Positions 33,222 through 41,807 of a DNA stretch of 41,824 nt are shown here, one piece after another; position 1 is the first letter of the stretch; each line of letters starts with the position of its first letter. This stretch comes from Natrialba hulunbeirensis JCM 10989. GTDB lineage: Archaea; Halobacteriota; Halobacteria; Halobacteriales; Natrialbaceae. The DNA is taken from positions 12,969 to 54,792 of the forward strand of contig NZ_AOIM01000015.1 of NCBI RefSeq assembly GCF_000337575.1, in the 5' to 3' direction. The translations under genes were made by a program, and so were the position numbers. The notes beneath the pieces were generated by a model. It did no database searches. It was not told where the DNA came from and was given only the letters and a program-made list of their open reading frames with translations.

Positions 33222-34214
33222 ATGAATGACCCCGCACCTGACTCGACGGCGGGTGTCGGTGGGATGGCCGATCTGACCAACCCATCCGACCAAACCGACC
33301 TTGAGGTCGGCGTGAGCACGCCTGCCGCCGTCGGACTCTATCTTGCCGTCGTCGCGGTGGGAGTCACCGCGCTCGTCTCGGTCACCACGGGCGCGACCGC
33401 CGAGGTCCTCCTTACGTCCCTGCCGACCGCGTTCACGGGAGGGGTTCTCGGTGGGATCGTTCTCGCCCGGATTCGCCCCGCCCTCCTGTTCCGCCTCGGT
33501 CGCTTTCGGTGGCGAACGCTTGCCCTCTGGCTGCCCGCACCGCTCGTTGCTGGCAGCGCACTCGTCCTCGATTCGACGGGTCTCGTTCCAGAAACGGGGC
33601 TCGCGCTCCTCCTTCTCATCCCGGCGGCCGGCATCCTGCTGACGGGATGGCTCGCAGCACACGCCGCACACGATCTCGCCGTCGGTGCGACGGTCGATAA
33701 CGGAGAGCCGATCATCGAGTGGACGTGGTACCAGTCGGGACCCAACCCGCCGCTGATTGCACTCGGGATTGGATCGTTGTTGTTCGCTGGTCTCACGTAC
33801 ACGCTTTCGGGGTCGAACAGACTCTCGACTCGGCTTGGCGCGCTCGGCGCACTCAGCCTCCTTGTTGGCTGGGCACCGACCGTTCGACTCCCGTCGTCGG
33901 GCGATACGCCAACCACGCTGTTCTCGGTCCCCGACTTCGAGTACGCTCGTGCCGAGATTCGGGCCTACGCAGACGGCCTCGTTGTCGAACCACGATTTCG
34001 GCCGTCCTACCGGCGTGTCGTTCCCTGGGACCGACTCACCGGCGTCCGCCTGACCGAAGATCACCTTATCCTCGAGCGGCGCTGGTGGCCAGATATCCGG
34101 TGTGATCGCTCGGCGATAGACGATGTGGACACTGTGCTGGAGGCCGTCGAGACGAGCGGCCGGAACCGACCACAGCGAGTCGACCCAGTCACGGCTGACG
34201 AACCGCAATTCTGA
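33222..34214 (+). CDS. Haloarchaeal membrane protein with a soluble C-terminal domain
   Basis: This 330-residue protein has no family I can name. The N-terminus is hydrophilic (alternative start at 33264). About six hydrophobic segments follow: AAVGLYLAVVAVGVTALVSV, TAFTGGVLGGIVLARI, TLALWLPAPLVAGSALVL, ALLLLIPAAGILLTGWLA, LIALGIGSLLFAGLTYTL and ALGALSLLVGWAP. The last 100 residues are soluble and strand-rich (EIRAYADGLVVEPRFRPSYR, then RVVPWDRLTGVRLTEDHLIL), resembling a bacterial PH-like domain. It starts 27 bp after the aldolase, so shared transcription is likely. Confidence 0.75.
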   Translation: MNDPAPDSTAGVGGMADLTNPSDQTDLEVGVSTPAAVGLYLAVVAVGVTALVSVTTGATAEVLLTSLPTAFTGGVLGGIVLARIRPALLFRLGRFRWRTLALWLPAPLVAGSALVLDSTGLVPETGLALLLLIPAAGILLTGWLAAHAAHDLAVGATVDNGEPIIEWTWYQSGPNPPLIALGIGSLLFAGLTYTLSGSNRLSTRLGALGALSLLVGWAPTVRLPSSGDTPTTLFSVPDFEYARAEIRAYADGLVVEPRFRPSYRRVVPWDRLTGVRLTEDHLILERRWWPDIRCDRSAIDDVDTVLEAVETSGRNRPQRVDPVTADEPQF

Positions 34215-34280
34215 CCTCCCTCGAGCCCCAGTTGGAACCAGACGCCGACCGCCATCGTCCGGACCGACATCGGAGTTGTG

Positions 34281-34322
34281 CTCGTGCTCGTACTCGAACT
34301 CGCACTTGCATTTGCACTCGAG
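34281..34322 (+). repeat. Degenerate hexanucleotide repeat upstream of mutL
   Basis: Seven 6-base units follow one another: CTCGTG, CTCGTA, CTCGAA, CTCGCA, CTTGCA, TTTGCA, CTCGAG. They would encode a Val/Leu/Glu/Ala-Leu alternation in the mutL frame, but the mutL homology starts later, so the stretch is probably non-coding. It may affect mutL expression by length change. Confidence 0.5.
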
Positions 34323-34355
34323 TCGGTTCGAACTCTCGCCAACTGTGCTCGAACC

Positions 34356-36626
34356 ATGACCGACACACAACCACCGACCGACGAAACCGAGATTCACCAG
34401 TTAGACGAGGACACCGTCGCCCGCATCGCCGCCGGCGAGGTCGTCGAGCGGCCCGCAAGCGCCGTCAAGGAACTCGTCGAGAACAGCCTCGACGCCGGGG
34501 CCTCGAGCATCGACGTCACCGTCGAGGCCGGCGGCACCGACCTCGTCCGCGTCGCAGACGACGGTCACGGCATGACGGAAGCCGACCTTCGCGCCGCCGT
34601 CCGCCAGCACACGACGAGCAAGATCAGCGGTCTCGACGACCTCGAGTCAGGCGTGGCCACCCTCGGCTTCCGCGGCGAGGCCCTGCACACCATCGGCTCC
34701 GTCTCGCGCCTGACCATCCAGTCGCGCCCGCAGGACGGCGACGGCGCGGGAACCGAACTCGTCTACGAGGGTAGCACCGTCGAGTCGGTCTCGCCGACCG
34801 GCTGTCCCGCGGGGACGACAGTCGAGGTCGCGGATCTCTTCTACAACACGCCCGCCCGCCGGAAGTTTCTCAAGACGACGGCGACCGAGTTCGCCCACGT
34901 CAACCGCGTGGTCACCCGCTACGCGCTCGCCAACCCCGAGGTGGCCGTCTCACTGACTCACGACGGCCGCGAGGTGTTCTCGACGACTGGCCAGGGCGAC
35001 CTGCAAGCCGCCGTGCTCGCCGTCTACGGTCGCGAGGTCGCCTCCGCGATGATCCCCGTCGACGCCGACGGCGACGAACTCCCGCCGGGGCCACTCGAGT
35101 CCGTCGCCGGGCTCGTCTCCCATCCCGAGACGAATCGCGCGAGCCGAGAGTACCTGGCGACGTACGTCAACGACCGTGCGGTGACCTCGGACGCGCTTCG
35201 AGAGGGGGTTATGGGTGCCTACGGGACGCAACTCGGTGGGGACCGCTACCCGTTCGTCGTGCTCTTTCACGAGGTCCCCGGCGACGCCGTCGACGTGAAC
35301 GTCCACCCGCGAAAGCGGGAGGTGCGATTCGACGACGACGATGCAGTGCGCCGGCAGGTCGATTCGGCGGTCGAAAGCGCCCTCCTCGAGCACGGCCTGC
35401 TTCGCTCGCGAGCGCCGCGCGGTCGCTCGGCGCCGGGCGAGACGCGGGTGACGCCGACGCAGGAGGAACTGGCAGAGCGGGCGGGTGATAGAGCCGAGAC
35501 GAGTGCAGCGGAAACGGGTACGTCCACGTCCGAAGGCGACGCCGACGAGTCGGGGGTACTCGAGAGCGGTGACACAGCGAGCGGTACGAACGAGGAGACA
35601 GCCACGAGCGCTGCCGGTGGCGATCGAAAACCGACGACGCCGGATCGAGCAGAAGACCCGAACTCGGCAGAGTCGGTGGATGCGACGGAGTCGCCAGCGG
35701 GTGAGTCGACGGAATCGGCCACCACCGAGTTCCAGTCGGCTGCAGAGTTCCACCCAGACGATGATTCGACTGATCCCGGCTCCGTCGGATCGTCCAGTTC
35801 GCCGAGCGGTGCGGGTGACCCAGGCGAGCAGGTTCCGGATTCGGACTCGGACTCGGAGCCGGAACTGGAACCAGATTCGGAATCCGCAGCCGACTCCTCG
35901 ATGGAGACGCCGGAAACCACCGAGACGAAGGGTGGAAGCGGCAAGTTCGACGCCGCAACGGAACAACGAACGCTCGCAGGCGACGCTGCGACAGGCGGAG
36001 ATTACGACCACGAGTTCGACTCGCTGCCGCCCCTACGGGTGCTCGGCCAGCTCAGCGACACCTACCTCGTCTGCGAAACCGACGACGGCCTCGTACTGAT
36101 CGACCAGCACGCCGCCGACGAACGGGTCAACTACGAGCGCCTTCGGGCTGCGTTCGGCGAGGACTCGTCCGCGCAGGCGCTTGCGTCACCAGTCGAACTC
36201 GAGTTGACCGCGGCCGAAGCGGAGGCGTTCGCGGCCTACCGCGATGCGCTCGCCCAGCTCGGCTTCTACGCGGATCGGGTCGACAACCGGACGGTGGCGG
36301 TGACGACCGTGCCGGCGGTGTTCGAGAAGACGCTCGATCCGGATCAGCTTCGGGATGTGCTCGTCTCGTTCGTCGAGGGGGACCGCGAGGCGGGCGCGGA
36401 GACGGTCGACGCGCTGGCGGACGAGTTTATCGGCGACCTGGCGTGTTATCCCTCGATTACGGGCAACACGTCGCTGACGGAGGGCTCCGTCGTCGACCTA
36501 CTCGCGGCGCTCGACGACTGTGCGAATCCGTACGCCTGCCCCCACGGGCGGCCGGTGATCGTGCAGTTCGACGAGGCCGAGATCGAGGATCGGTTCGAGC
36601 GAGATTATCCGGGCCACAGCGGCTGA
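34356..36626 (+). CDS. mutL: DNA mismatch repair protein MutL with endonuclease motif
   Basis: MutL couples MutS to strand cutting. The protein has 756 residues. The GHKL ATPase domain contains RIAAGEVVERPASAVKELVE, the Asn of NSLDAG, DDGHGM (69-74) and GFRGEAL (104-110). An acidic, Ser/Glu/Asp/Thr-rich linker of about 170 residues (roughly 375-545) follows. The C-terminal domain has the metal-binding endonuclease motif DQHAADERVNYE (583-594), matching DQHA-x2-E-x4-E, and CPHGRP (728-733). So it should nick DNA itself, unlike Escherichia coli MutL. This fits an organism without MutH. The ATG at 34356 is chosen where homology starts; the upstream in-frame part is repeat-derived. Confidence 0.97.
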   Translation: MTDTQPPTDETEIHQLDEDTVARIAAGEVVERPASAVKELVENSLDAGASSIDVTVEAGGTDLVRVADDGHGMTEADLRAAVRQHTTSKISGLDDLESGVATLGFRGEALHTIGSVSRLTIQSRPQDGDGAGTELVYEGSTVESVSPTGCPAGTTVEVADLFYNTPARRKFLKTTATEFAHVNRVVTRYALANPEVAVSLTHDGREVFSTTGQGDLQAAVLAVYGREVASAMIPVDADGDELPPGPLESVAGLVSHPETNRASREYLATYVNDRAVTSDALREGVMGAYGTQLGGDRYPFVVLFHEVPGDAVDVNVHPRKREVRFDDDDAVRRQVDSAVESALLEHGLLRSRAPRGRSAPGETRVTPTQEELAERAGDRAETSAAETGTSTSEGDADESGVLESGDTASGTNEETATSAAGGDRKPTTPDRAEDPNSAESVDATESPAGESTESATTEFQSAAEFHPDDDSTDPGSVGSSSSPSGAGDPGEQVPDSDSDSEPELEPDSESAADSSMETPETTETKGGSGKFDAATEQRTLAGDAATGGDYDHEFDSLPPLRVLGQLSDTYLVCETDDGLVLIDQHAADERVNYERLRAAFGEDSSAQALASPVELELTAAEAEAFAAYRDALAQLGFYADRVDNRTVAVTTVPAVFEKTLDPDQLRDVLVSFVEGDREAGAETVDALADEFIGDLACYPSITGNTSLTEGSVVDLLAALDDCANPYACPHGRPVIVQFDEAEIEDRFERDYPGHSG

Positions 36627-36652
36627 GGTGCCGCTGTGCCGGTTTCCGGTCG

Positions 36653-37978
36653 CTATTCTGCGCGGTGTGTCTCCGGCTCGTCGAGCGAGCGGGCTGGGCT
36701 CTCAGAGTGGCGTTCGTGGTAGTAGAGCCAGACGCTACAGAGGAGCGCGACGAGCGCTGCACCGGTCGCAATCACGAACGCGATCTGGTAGCCGGTTTCC
36801 GTGTAGACCCGGACGCCGCCGACGAGTTCGCCGGTCCAGTAGGCGTCGAGTATCCAGCCCATCACCGTCGGGAGCATCGCCGCGCCGAAGAACGCCGCGC
36901 CGTTGACGGTTCCCGTCGAGAGGCCGCTGGCGCTGCTCGGGTGACGGTCCTTGACCATGGCGTAGCCGAGCAGAAACGAGCCGAGCAGCGTGCCGGCCAT
37001 GAAGAACGCGAGCCCAACGATGGGTAGCGGCGGGTTTCCGAGAATCGCAAGCACGGCGAAGCAGGCTACGAAACCGGTCCCGCCGGCGACCATCAATTCG
37101 ACCCGCCGACCGAGTCGGTCGGAGAGCCAGCCAAACGCCGGTGGCCCGATCATGATGCCGACGCCACCGAGCAGGGTGAACGTCGAGGCGTAGGCGACCG
37201 AGACGTCGTACAGCTGGACCACGTATGGGATCCCCCAGAGACCGAACAGCGTGAGATTCAGTCCGGTCGTACAGAACAGCATGATGCTGACGACCCAGAT
37301 CCACCGGTCCCGAAGGATGTCAGAGAGGTACGTGCGAAGCTCTGCGTTCGTCAGCGTCGGCTGTCCCGGTACGCCTTCGATCGGATCGAAGCCGGCGCTT
37401 TGGGGTGTATCACGAACGAAGAGGAAAACGCCGACGCTCGCGACGAGACCGGCGATGCCGAGCCAGGCGATCGAACTCCGCCAGCCGACCGCGTCGACGG
37501 CGAGCGCGAGTGGCGTCGTCGCGAGAACCCCGCCAACGCCGGAGACGGCGAAGGTGAGTCCGCTCATCGTGGCGAACTCGTCTGCCCGATACCAGTTCGC
37601 ACAAAAGCGCAGAATACAGACGAAGATGACGCTCCCACCCAGCCCGACGAGCCCGCGGGCCGCGATTGCGCTCAGGTAGCCGTCCGCGAAGGCAAACCAG
37701 ACGACGCCGACGTTCATCACCAGTCCGCCGATCGTGGCGGTCCGTCGCGGCCCGATCCGGTCGGCGAGGATGCCCGTCGGAATCTGCATGAACGCGTACA
37801 CCCAGAAGAACATCGCGTGAAGGGTTCCGAGCTGTGCGCCGGTCGTCCCGAACGACACCATCAGCTCCTCCGAGAGCACCGCCGACGAGAGCCGGTTGAG
37901 GTTCACCAGCAAGAAGACGACGCCGAGTGTCAGCCACAGTATCCAGCGCCGTCGGAGCGGGTCGGCCCAGAGTCGCAT
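36653..37978 (-). CDS. MFS transporter
   Basis: This major facilitator of 441 residues has twelve predicted helices. It starts MRLWADPLRRRWILWLTLGV and shows the family loop motif ILADRIGPRRTATIGG after helix 2, with a similar GWLSDRLGRRVELMVAGG after helix 8. The overall pattern resembles sugar-phosphate/anion-cation symporter-type MFS proteins (NLNRLSSAVLSEELMVSF in helix 1). The substrate cannot be determined from the sequence. The C-terminal tail is hydrophilic. It is convergent with mutL and divergent from the RNA cyclase gene. Confidence 0.9.
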   Translation of the reverse strand: MRLWADPLRRRWILWLTLGVVFLLVNLNRLSSAVLSEELMVSFGTTGAQLGTLHAMFFWVYAFMQIPTGILADRIGPRRTATIGGLVMNVGVVWFAFADGYLSAIAARGLVGLGGSVIFVCILRFCANWYRADEFATMSGLTFAVSGVGGVLATTPLALAVDAVGWRSSIAWLGIAGLVASVGVFLFVRDTPQSAGFDPIEGVPGQPTLTNAELRTYLSDILRDRWIWVVSIMLFCTTGLNLTLFGLWGIPYVVQLYDVSVAYASTFTLLGGVGIMIGPPAFGWLSDRLGRRVELMVAGGTGFVACFAVLAILGNPPLPIVGLAFFMAGTLLGSFLLGYAMVKDRHPSSASGLSTGTVNGAAFFGAAMLPTVMGWILDAYWTGELVGGVRVYTETGYQIAFVIATGAALVALLCSVWLYYHERHSESPARSLDEPETHRAE

Positions 37979-38102
37979 TCGCTGGGAATCTCCGCCGAAG
38001 CACCGAAAACGTTCACGAAGCGGAAGTATGTGCCGCCCGCTCACTGGTGAGTCGCTGTGTCGACAACGAAACGGCACTCCAGCCCGTACCTGCTGCTATA
38101 CT

Positions 38103-39221
38103 ATGACCACGCTCGAACTCGACGGCGAACACGCCGGCGGCCAGTTCCTGCGAAGCGCGCTCGCGCTCTCTGTACTCGAGTCCAGACCGATCCGGATCGA
38201 GAACGTTCGCGGCGACCGACCCACACCGGGATTGGGCCACCAGCACCTGGCGGTACTCGAGACGATGGCCGAACTCACCGACGCCGAGGTGTCGGGTGCC
38301 GACCACGGCGCGGAGACCGTCGCGTTCGATCCCGGGGAGTCGCGGCTCGCAGGCGGAGAGTACGCCGTCGACATCGGTACCGCCGGCAGCGTGACGCTGC
38401 TGTTCGACGCCGTCCTCCCGTTGGCGACCGTACTCGAGTCCCCGCTGTCGCTGACGGTGACCGGCGGGACGGACGTGGCGTGGTCGCCGCCGCTCGATTA
38501 CACGCGGTACGTGAAACTGCCACTGCTGCGCCGATTCGGCCTCACTGCCGCGATCGAGTGTGAGCGGCGCGGGTTCTATCCCGATGGTGGTGGACAGGCG
38601 ACGCTCCATCTCGCGCCGTCCAAGATCGACCCACTCGACGCTCCCTCGCTGGTCGAGCGGCCGAATGTGGCCGGCGTTCGTGCGTACTCGACGGAGGCCA
38701 CCGCGCTTGCAGAGCAGGACGTAGCACACCGACAGACTGCGGGTGCACTGAATCGGCTGGGACTCGAGTCGGTGGGAGCTGAGACCCCCGGCACTGACTC
38801 AGCGCTCGCCGAGTGCGAGGTCGTCGAGCGGATCGAGGCGACCGCGGCGAGCGCCTGTCCCGGCTCGGCGATCGTGCTCCGACTCGAGTCCGAAGACGGC
38901 GTTCCGGTTGCGGGCTGCAGCGCACTCGGTGAGCGCGGCGTGCCAGCCGAGCGCGTCGGCGAGGACGCCGCGAACGCCGCGAACCGATTTCTGGCCGGCG
39001 ACGCAGCCGTCGACCGCCATCTGGCTGATCAGCTCCTCGTCTTTCTCGCACTCGCCGGTGGCCGAGTTCGCGTTCCCACCGTCACCGATCACGTCGACTC
39101 GAGTTGCGACCTTCTCGAGTCGTTCGGCGTCCCGGTCGAGCGCGTCGGTGAGGGGGCGGGAGAGACGGCCACGGTCGCCGTGGAGTCGGGTGCCGAAGTC
39201 GGTGAAGTCGGCGGCATCTGA
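38103..39221 (+). CDS. rtcA: RNA 3'-terminal phosphate cyclase
   Basis: RtcA converts RNA 3'-phosphates to 2',3'-cyclic phosphates with ATP through an adenylyl-His intermediate. The protein has 372 residues. Key stretches are ELDGEHAGGQFLRSALALSV, the Arg/Pro-rich IRGDRPTPGLGHQHL-like segment near residue 38 (IENVRGDRPTPGLGHQHLAV), GTAGSVTLLFDAVLP near residue 97 and RRGFYPDGGGQATL near residue 155. The catalytic His 306 lies in DRHLADQLLVFLALAGG. No rtcB ligase is adjacent. It is followed after a 107-bp gap by the KDG kinase. Confidence 0.95.
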   Translation: MTTLELDGEHAGGQFLRSALALSVLESRPIRIENVRGDRPTPGLGHQHLAVLETMAELTDAEVSGADHGAETVAFDPGESRLAGGEYAVDIGTAGSVTLLFDAVLPLATVLESPLSLTVTGGTDVAWSPPLDYTRYVKLPLLRRFGLTAAIECERRGFYPDGGGQATLHLAPSKIDPLDAPSLVERPNVAGVRAYSTEATALAEQDVAHRQTAGALNRLGLESVGAETPGTDSALAECEVVERIEATAASACPGSAIVLRLESEDGVPVAGCSALGERGVPAERVGEDAANAANRFLAGDAAVDRHLADQLLVFLALAGGRVRVPTVTDHVDSSCDLLESFGVPVERVGEGAGETATVAVESGAEVGEVGGI

Positions 39222-39255
39222 GCCGACGGGGACGCTCACGTGACACCAGAACAAC

Positions 39256-39320
39256 TTATACCGACAGCGTTCGATGGTCGCGGTATGACTCGGACAGACG
39301 GCACTGGCCGACGGCGGAGG
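39256..39320 (+). promoter_or_regulatory. TATA box and ribosome binding site of the kdgK leader region
   Basis: TTATA at 39256-39260 is 27 nt before an ATG at 39285, predicting transcription start at the small ORF there and not at kdgK. A strong Shine-Dalgarno GGAGG at 39316-39320 lies 8 nt before the kdgK GTG, which is unusual among the mostly leaderless genes here. Confidence 0.5.
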
Positions 39321-39332
39321 GTCGACTCGTGA
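39285..39332 (+). CDS. Possible 15-residue leader ORF overlapping the kdgK start
   Basis: The ORF encodes MTRTDGTGRRRRVDS. Its ATG sits at the leaderless distance from a TATA box, and its TGA overlaps the kdgK GTG (GTGA). GGAGG lies within it. This is the arrangement expected for translation coupling through termination and restart. The peptide is basic, unlike normal halophile proteins, so its product may not matter. Confidence 0.35.
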   Translation: MTRTDGTGRRRRVDS

Positions 39333-40282
39333 GCGAACTCGTCACCTTTGGCGAGTCGATGCTCCGACTCTCCCCGCCCGGACACGAGCGACTCGAGAAC
39401 GCGACCGAACTCGAGGTCCACGCCGGCGGTTCAGAGAGCAACGTCGCCATCGCGGCGCAGCGATTCGGGACGGACGCCACCTGGCTGTCGAAGGTTCCCG
39501 AGACGCCGCTCGGCCGACGCGTCGTCGGCGAACTCAGACAGCACGGTATCGAGACCGACGTGGTCTGGAGCCACCGCGGCCGGCAGGGCACCTACTATCT
39601 GGAACAGGGTGGCTCGCCCCGCGGCACGAACGTCATCTACGACCGCGCGGATAGCGCCATCACGACCGCCTCGGCTAGCGAGTTCAATCTCGATCTGATT
39701 CAGAACGCGCAGGTGTTCTTCACCAGCGGGATCACGCCCGCACTCTCGGAATCACTTCGGGACGCCACAGCGAACCTGCTCAAGGCGGCCAGACAGGGCG
39801 GGACGACGACCGCGCTCGACTTCAACTACCGGCGCAAGCTCTGGACGCCCGAGGAAGCCGAGTCGACGATGACCCGACTCTTCCCCGGCATCGACATTCT
39901 CGTCATCGCCGCTCGCGACGCTCGCACCGTCCTCGGCTTCGAGGGCGACCCGCGCCAGCTCGCACACAAACTCGGCTCCCAGTACAACTTCACCACCGTC
40001 GTCGTCACCCGCGGCGACGAGGGGGCAATCGGCTGGCACGACAGCGTCGTCCACGATCAAGCTGCCTACGAGACCGATACCGCCGACGCCATCGGTACCG
40101 GCGACGCCTTCACCGGCGCGTTCATCGCCCGCCGACTCGACGGCGACGACGTCCCGACGGCACTCGAGTACGCGGCCGCAACGGCGGCACTGAAGCGGAC
40201 GATTCCCGGCGACGCGGCGCTCGTTACGGAAGCGGAGGTCGAGGAAGTCGTTTCGGAGCGCGGCGAGGATATTTCGCGCTGA
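39329..40282 (+). CDS. kdgK: 2-keto-3-deoxygluconate kinase, PfkB family
   Basis: This carbohydrate kinase phosphorylates KDG to KDPG in the semi-phosphorylative Entner-Doudoroff pathway used by haloarchaea for glucose. It has 317 residues. PfkB features are VTFGESMLRLSPPGHERLE at the N-terminus, the sugar-binding VHAGGSESNVAIAAQRFG, and the C-terminal ATP and catalytic motif DAIGTGDAFTGAF with catalytic Asp 259. The N-terminal pattern matches the KDG kinase group rather than ribokinase or fructokinase, although 2-dehydro-3-deoxygalactonate could also be used. The GTG start is supported by GGAGG 8 nt upstream. A likely aldolase partner lies about 6 kb upstream. Confidence 0.88.
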   Translation: MSELVTFGESMLRLSPPGHERLENATELEVHAGGSESNVAIAAQRFGTDATWLSKVPETPLGRRVVGELRQHGIETDVVWSHRGRQGTYYLEQGGSPRGTNVIYDRADSAITTASASEFNLDLIQNAQVFFTSGITPALSESLRDATANLLKAARQGGTTTALDFNYRRKLWTPEEAESTMTRLFPGIDILVIAARDARTVLGFEGDPRQLAHKLGSQYNFTTVVVTRGDEGAIGWHDSVVHDQAAYETDTADAIGTGDAFTGAFIARRLDGDDVPTALEYAAATAALKRTIPGDAALVTEAEVEEVVSERGEDISR

Positions 40283-40352
40283 CAGCTGTTGGCTGGAAGC
40301 TGGAGTTCTGTTCTCGTCTCTGCGTGATCCGCCGCTCTTCTATGTGTACCTC

Positions 40353-40398
40353 CACCAACTGTGAGACACCGACTCCAAGACACCAACTGTGAGACACC
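40353..40398. repeat. Two 18-bp direct repeats upstream of the GNAT gene
   Basis: CACCAACTGTGAGACACC occurs exactly at 40353-40370 and again at 40381-40398, a 28-bp period. The second copy is followed by related AAGACACACC. They lie 50-95 bp before the GNAT ATG, upstream of a TATA-like CTTTTG at about 40417-40422. They may be a recent duplication or paired regulator sites. Confidence 0.6.
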
Positions 40399-40446
40399 AA
40401 GACACACCAGGCCAGTACTTTTGCCGACTACGTCTGAAATTCCATT

Positions 40447-41019
40447 ATGGACTGGACTATTCGCCAGGCACCGCCGTCGGCCGCAGCAATCATCCGGGAA
40501 ATCGCCCGCGAAAGCTGGCACGCCGCCTACGACGAGTTCCTCGGCGCGTCGCAGGTCGACCGGATGATCGACGACTGGTACGAACTGGACGAACTCGAGT
40601 CCTCCATCGCGAACGCAGCCGACCAAGCGGGGGCGTCGTTTCTGGTCGCCGTTCCGCCCGAAGACGACGACCCAGCCAGTGACAAGCACGCTGGCAACGC
40701 TGAGAACGCTGCAGCCGCCGTCGGCTTCGCACACGCTGGCGTCGATCCAGACGAGCCCGAAACCGCATACCTCCCACGGCTATACGCCCGGCCGACTGTC
40801 TGGGGCGAGGGAGTCGGGACTGGGCTGATCGAGCGCGTCGAGGCCGACCTGCGCTCACACAGCGAGCGGCTTCGCCTCACCGTCCTCGCGGACAACGAGG
40901 TCGGGGTCTCGTTCTACGAATCGAGCGGCTTCGAGCGAATTGAAACGCGACCGTCGGATCTGGAGCCCATCGATGGTGAGGGTGTACTCGAGGAGCACAT
41001 CTACGAAAAGTCGCTGTAA
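40447..41019 (+). CDS. GNAT family N-acetyltransferase
   Basis: This acetyl-CoA-dependent acetyltransferase has 190 residues. It starts MDWTIRQAPPSAAAIIREIA with the usual strand and helix. The acetyl-CoA-binding motif A is clear as RPTVWGEGVGTGLIERVEA (R/Q-x-x-G-x-G/A pattern). Motif B appears as VLADNEVGVSFYESSGFERI. An acidic insert (PPEDDDPASDKHAGNAENAA) sits in the middle. The substrate is unknown; a RimI-like or small-molecule role is equally open. A TATA-like box is about 27 nt upstream of the ATG. It converges with the RNB exonuclease gene. Confidence 0.88.
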   Translation: MDWTIRQAPPSAAAIIREIARESWHAAYDEFLGASQVDRMIDDWYELDELESSIANAADQAGASFLVAVPPEDDDPASDKHAGNAENAAAAVGFAHAGVDPDEPETAYLPRLYARPTVWGEGVGTGLIERVEADLRSHSERLRLTVLADNEVGVSFYESSGFERIETRPSDLEPIDGEGVLEEHIYEKSL

Positions 41020-41096
41020 CGTGTCGCTGTGGTAATGGCGTGCTGCTGGCGCACGCGCTCCAGTGGGTCTGCGGTCTCCCGCGGTCCCAGTTCCGC

Positions 41097-41807
41097 TTAC
41101 AGCGTCTTCTCGGCTTCGTCGTCGTCGACGATTTCGATCCCGCGGTTGTTGACCGCCATCGGATCGAGGCCGACCTCCTGCAGGAACTGCTTGTACTCGC
41201 GCTCACACTGTTCTGCGTCCTTCTGCTTATCACTCGCGCGGTCACAGAGTTCCACGAGATTCTCGGGCACGTCGTTCTGGTAGACGATCCAGTGGTTGAT
41301 CAGGTCCGAGAGCCGGCGGATCGGGCTGGTGAAGTGGCCGTAAATCTCGAAGTTCAGCGCGTGGTGGCCGCCGAACGGGTCGTTCATGTACTTCGCGCGG
41401 GGCATCACCTTCATCACGGCCCACTGAATCTTATCGAGCTGTCGACCGGGTGCCTCCTCGAGCGTCGCGTTGACGGCCTTCCGTGGGTCCTCCCAGGTGT
41501 CGCCGGGGATCGAGACGCCGTCCAGATCCTGAATCTCGCGCAGCGCCTCGGACCACTCGTCCGGGCTTGGCTGCGGGTGGACGCGGTACATCGCCTCGAC
41601 GCCGCGGTCCCACATCAGCGTGTGCGTAACGGCCTTGTTGGCCTTGAGCATACACTCCTCGATGATCGTGTGTGCGCGGTCGCGGCTCGGGTTCAAGACG
41701 AGCGAGCCGTCTTCCTTGCGCTGTTCGTGCATCCGGTCTGCGACTTCGTGGACGAGTTTGTTCTCCTCGTGCAGCGGCGCGTCGGGATCGTCGAGTCGGT
41801 TCTCGGC
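41097..41807 (-). CDS. RNB-domain exoribonuclease (RNase R/II family), C-terminal part only
   Basis: The genuine sequence covers 236 residues of the C-terminal half of an RNB 3'-5' exoribonuclease. Characteristic motifs are HTIIEECMLKANKAVTHTL near the start of this part and EIYGHFTSPIRRLSDLINHW. The last 80 residues are acidic with a coiled look (ASDKQKDAEQCEREYKQFLQ). The active-site Asp cluster of RNB proteins would be upstream, beyond the contig end. The frame runs on into the adapter, giving a false start MYKRQ that must not be used. An S1 RNA-binding domain is not evident at this end. Confidence 0.9.
   Translation of the reverse strand, partial: AENRLDDPDAPLHEENKLVHEVADRMHEQRKEDGSLVLNPSRDRAHTIIEECMLKANKAVTHTLMWDRGVEAMYRVHPQPSPDEWSEALREIQDLDGVSIPGDTWEDPRKAVNATLEEAPGRQLDKIQWAVMKVMPRAKYMNDPFGGHHALNFEIYGHFTSPIRRLSDLINHWIVYQNDVPENLVELCDRASDKQKDAEQCEREYKQFLQEVGLDPMAVNNRGIEIVDDDEAEKTL

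Noticed and set aside
32901-34397. 498-codon minus-strand frame over the aldolase and membrane protein
   Set aside because: It crosses two good plus-strand genes and their gap, and its product is Arg/Glu-rich shadow sequence.
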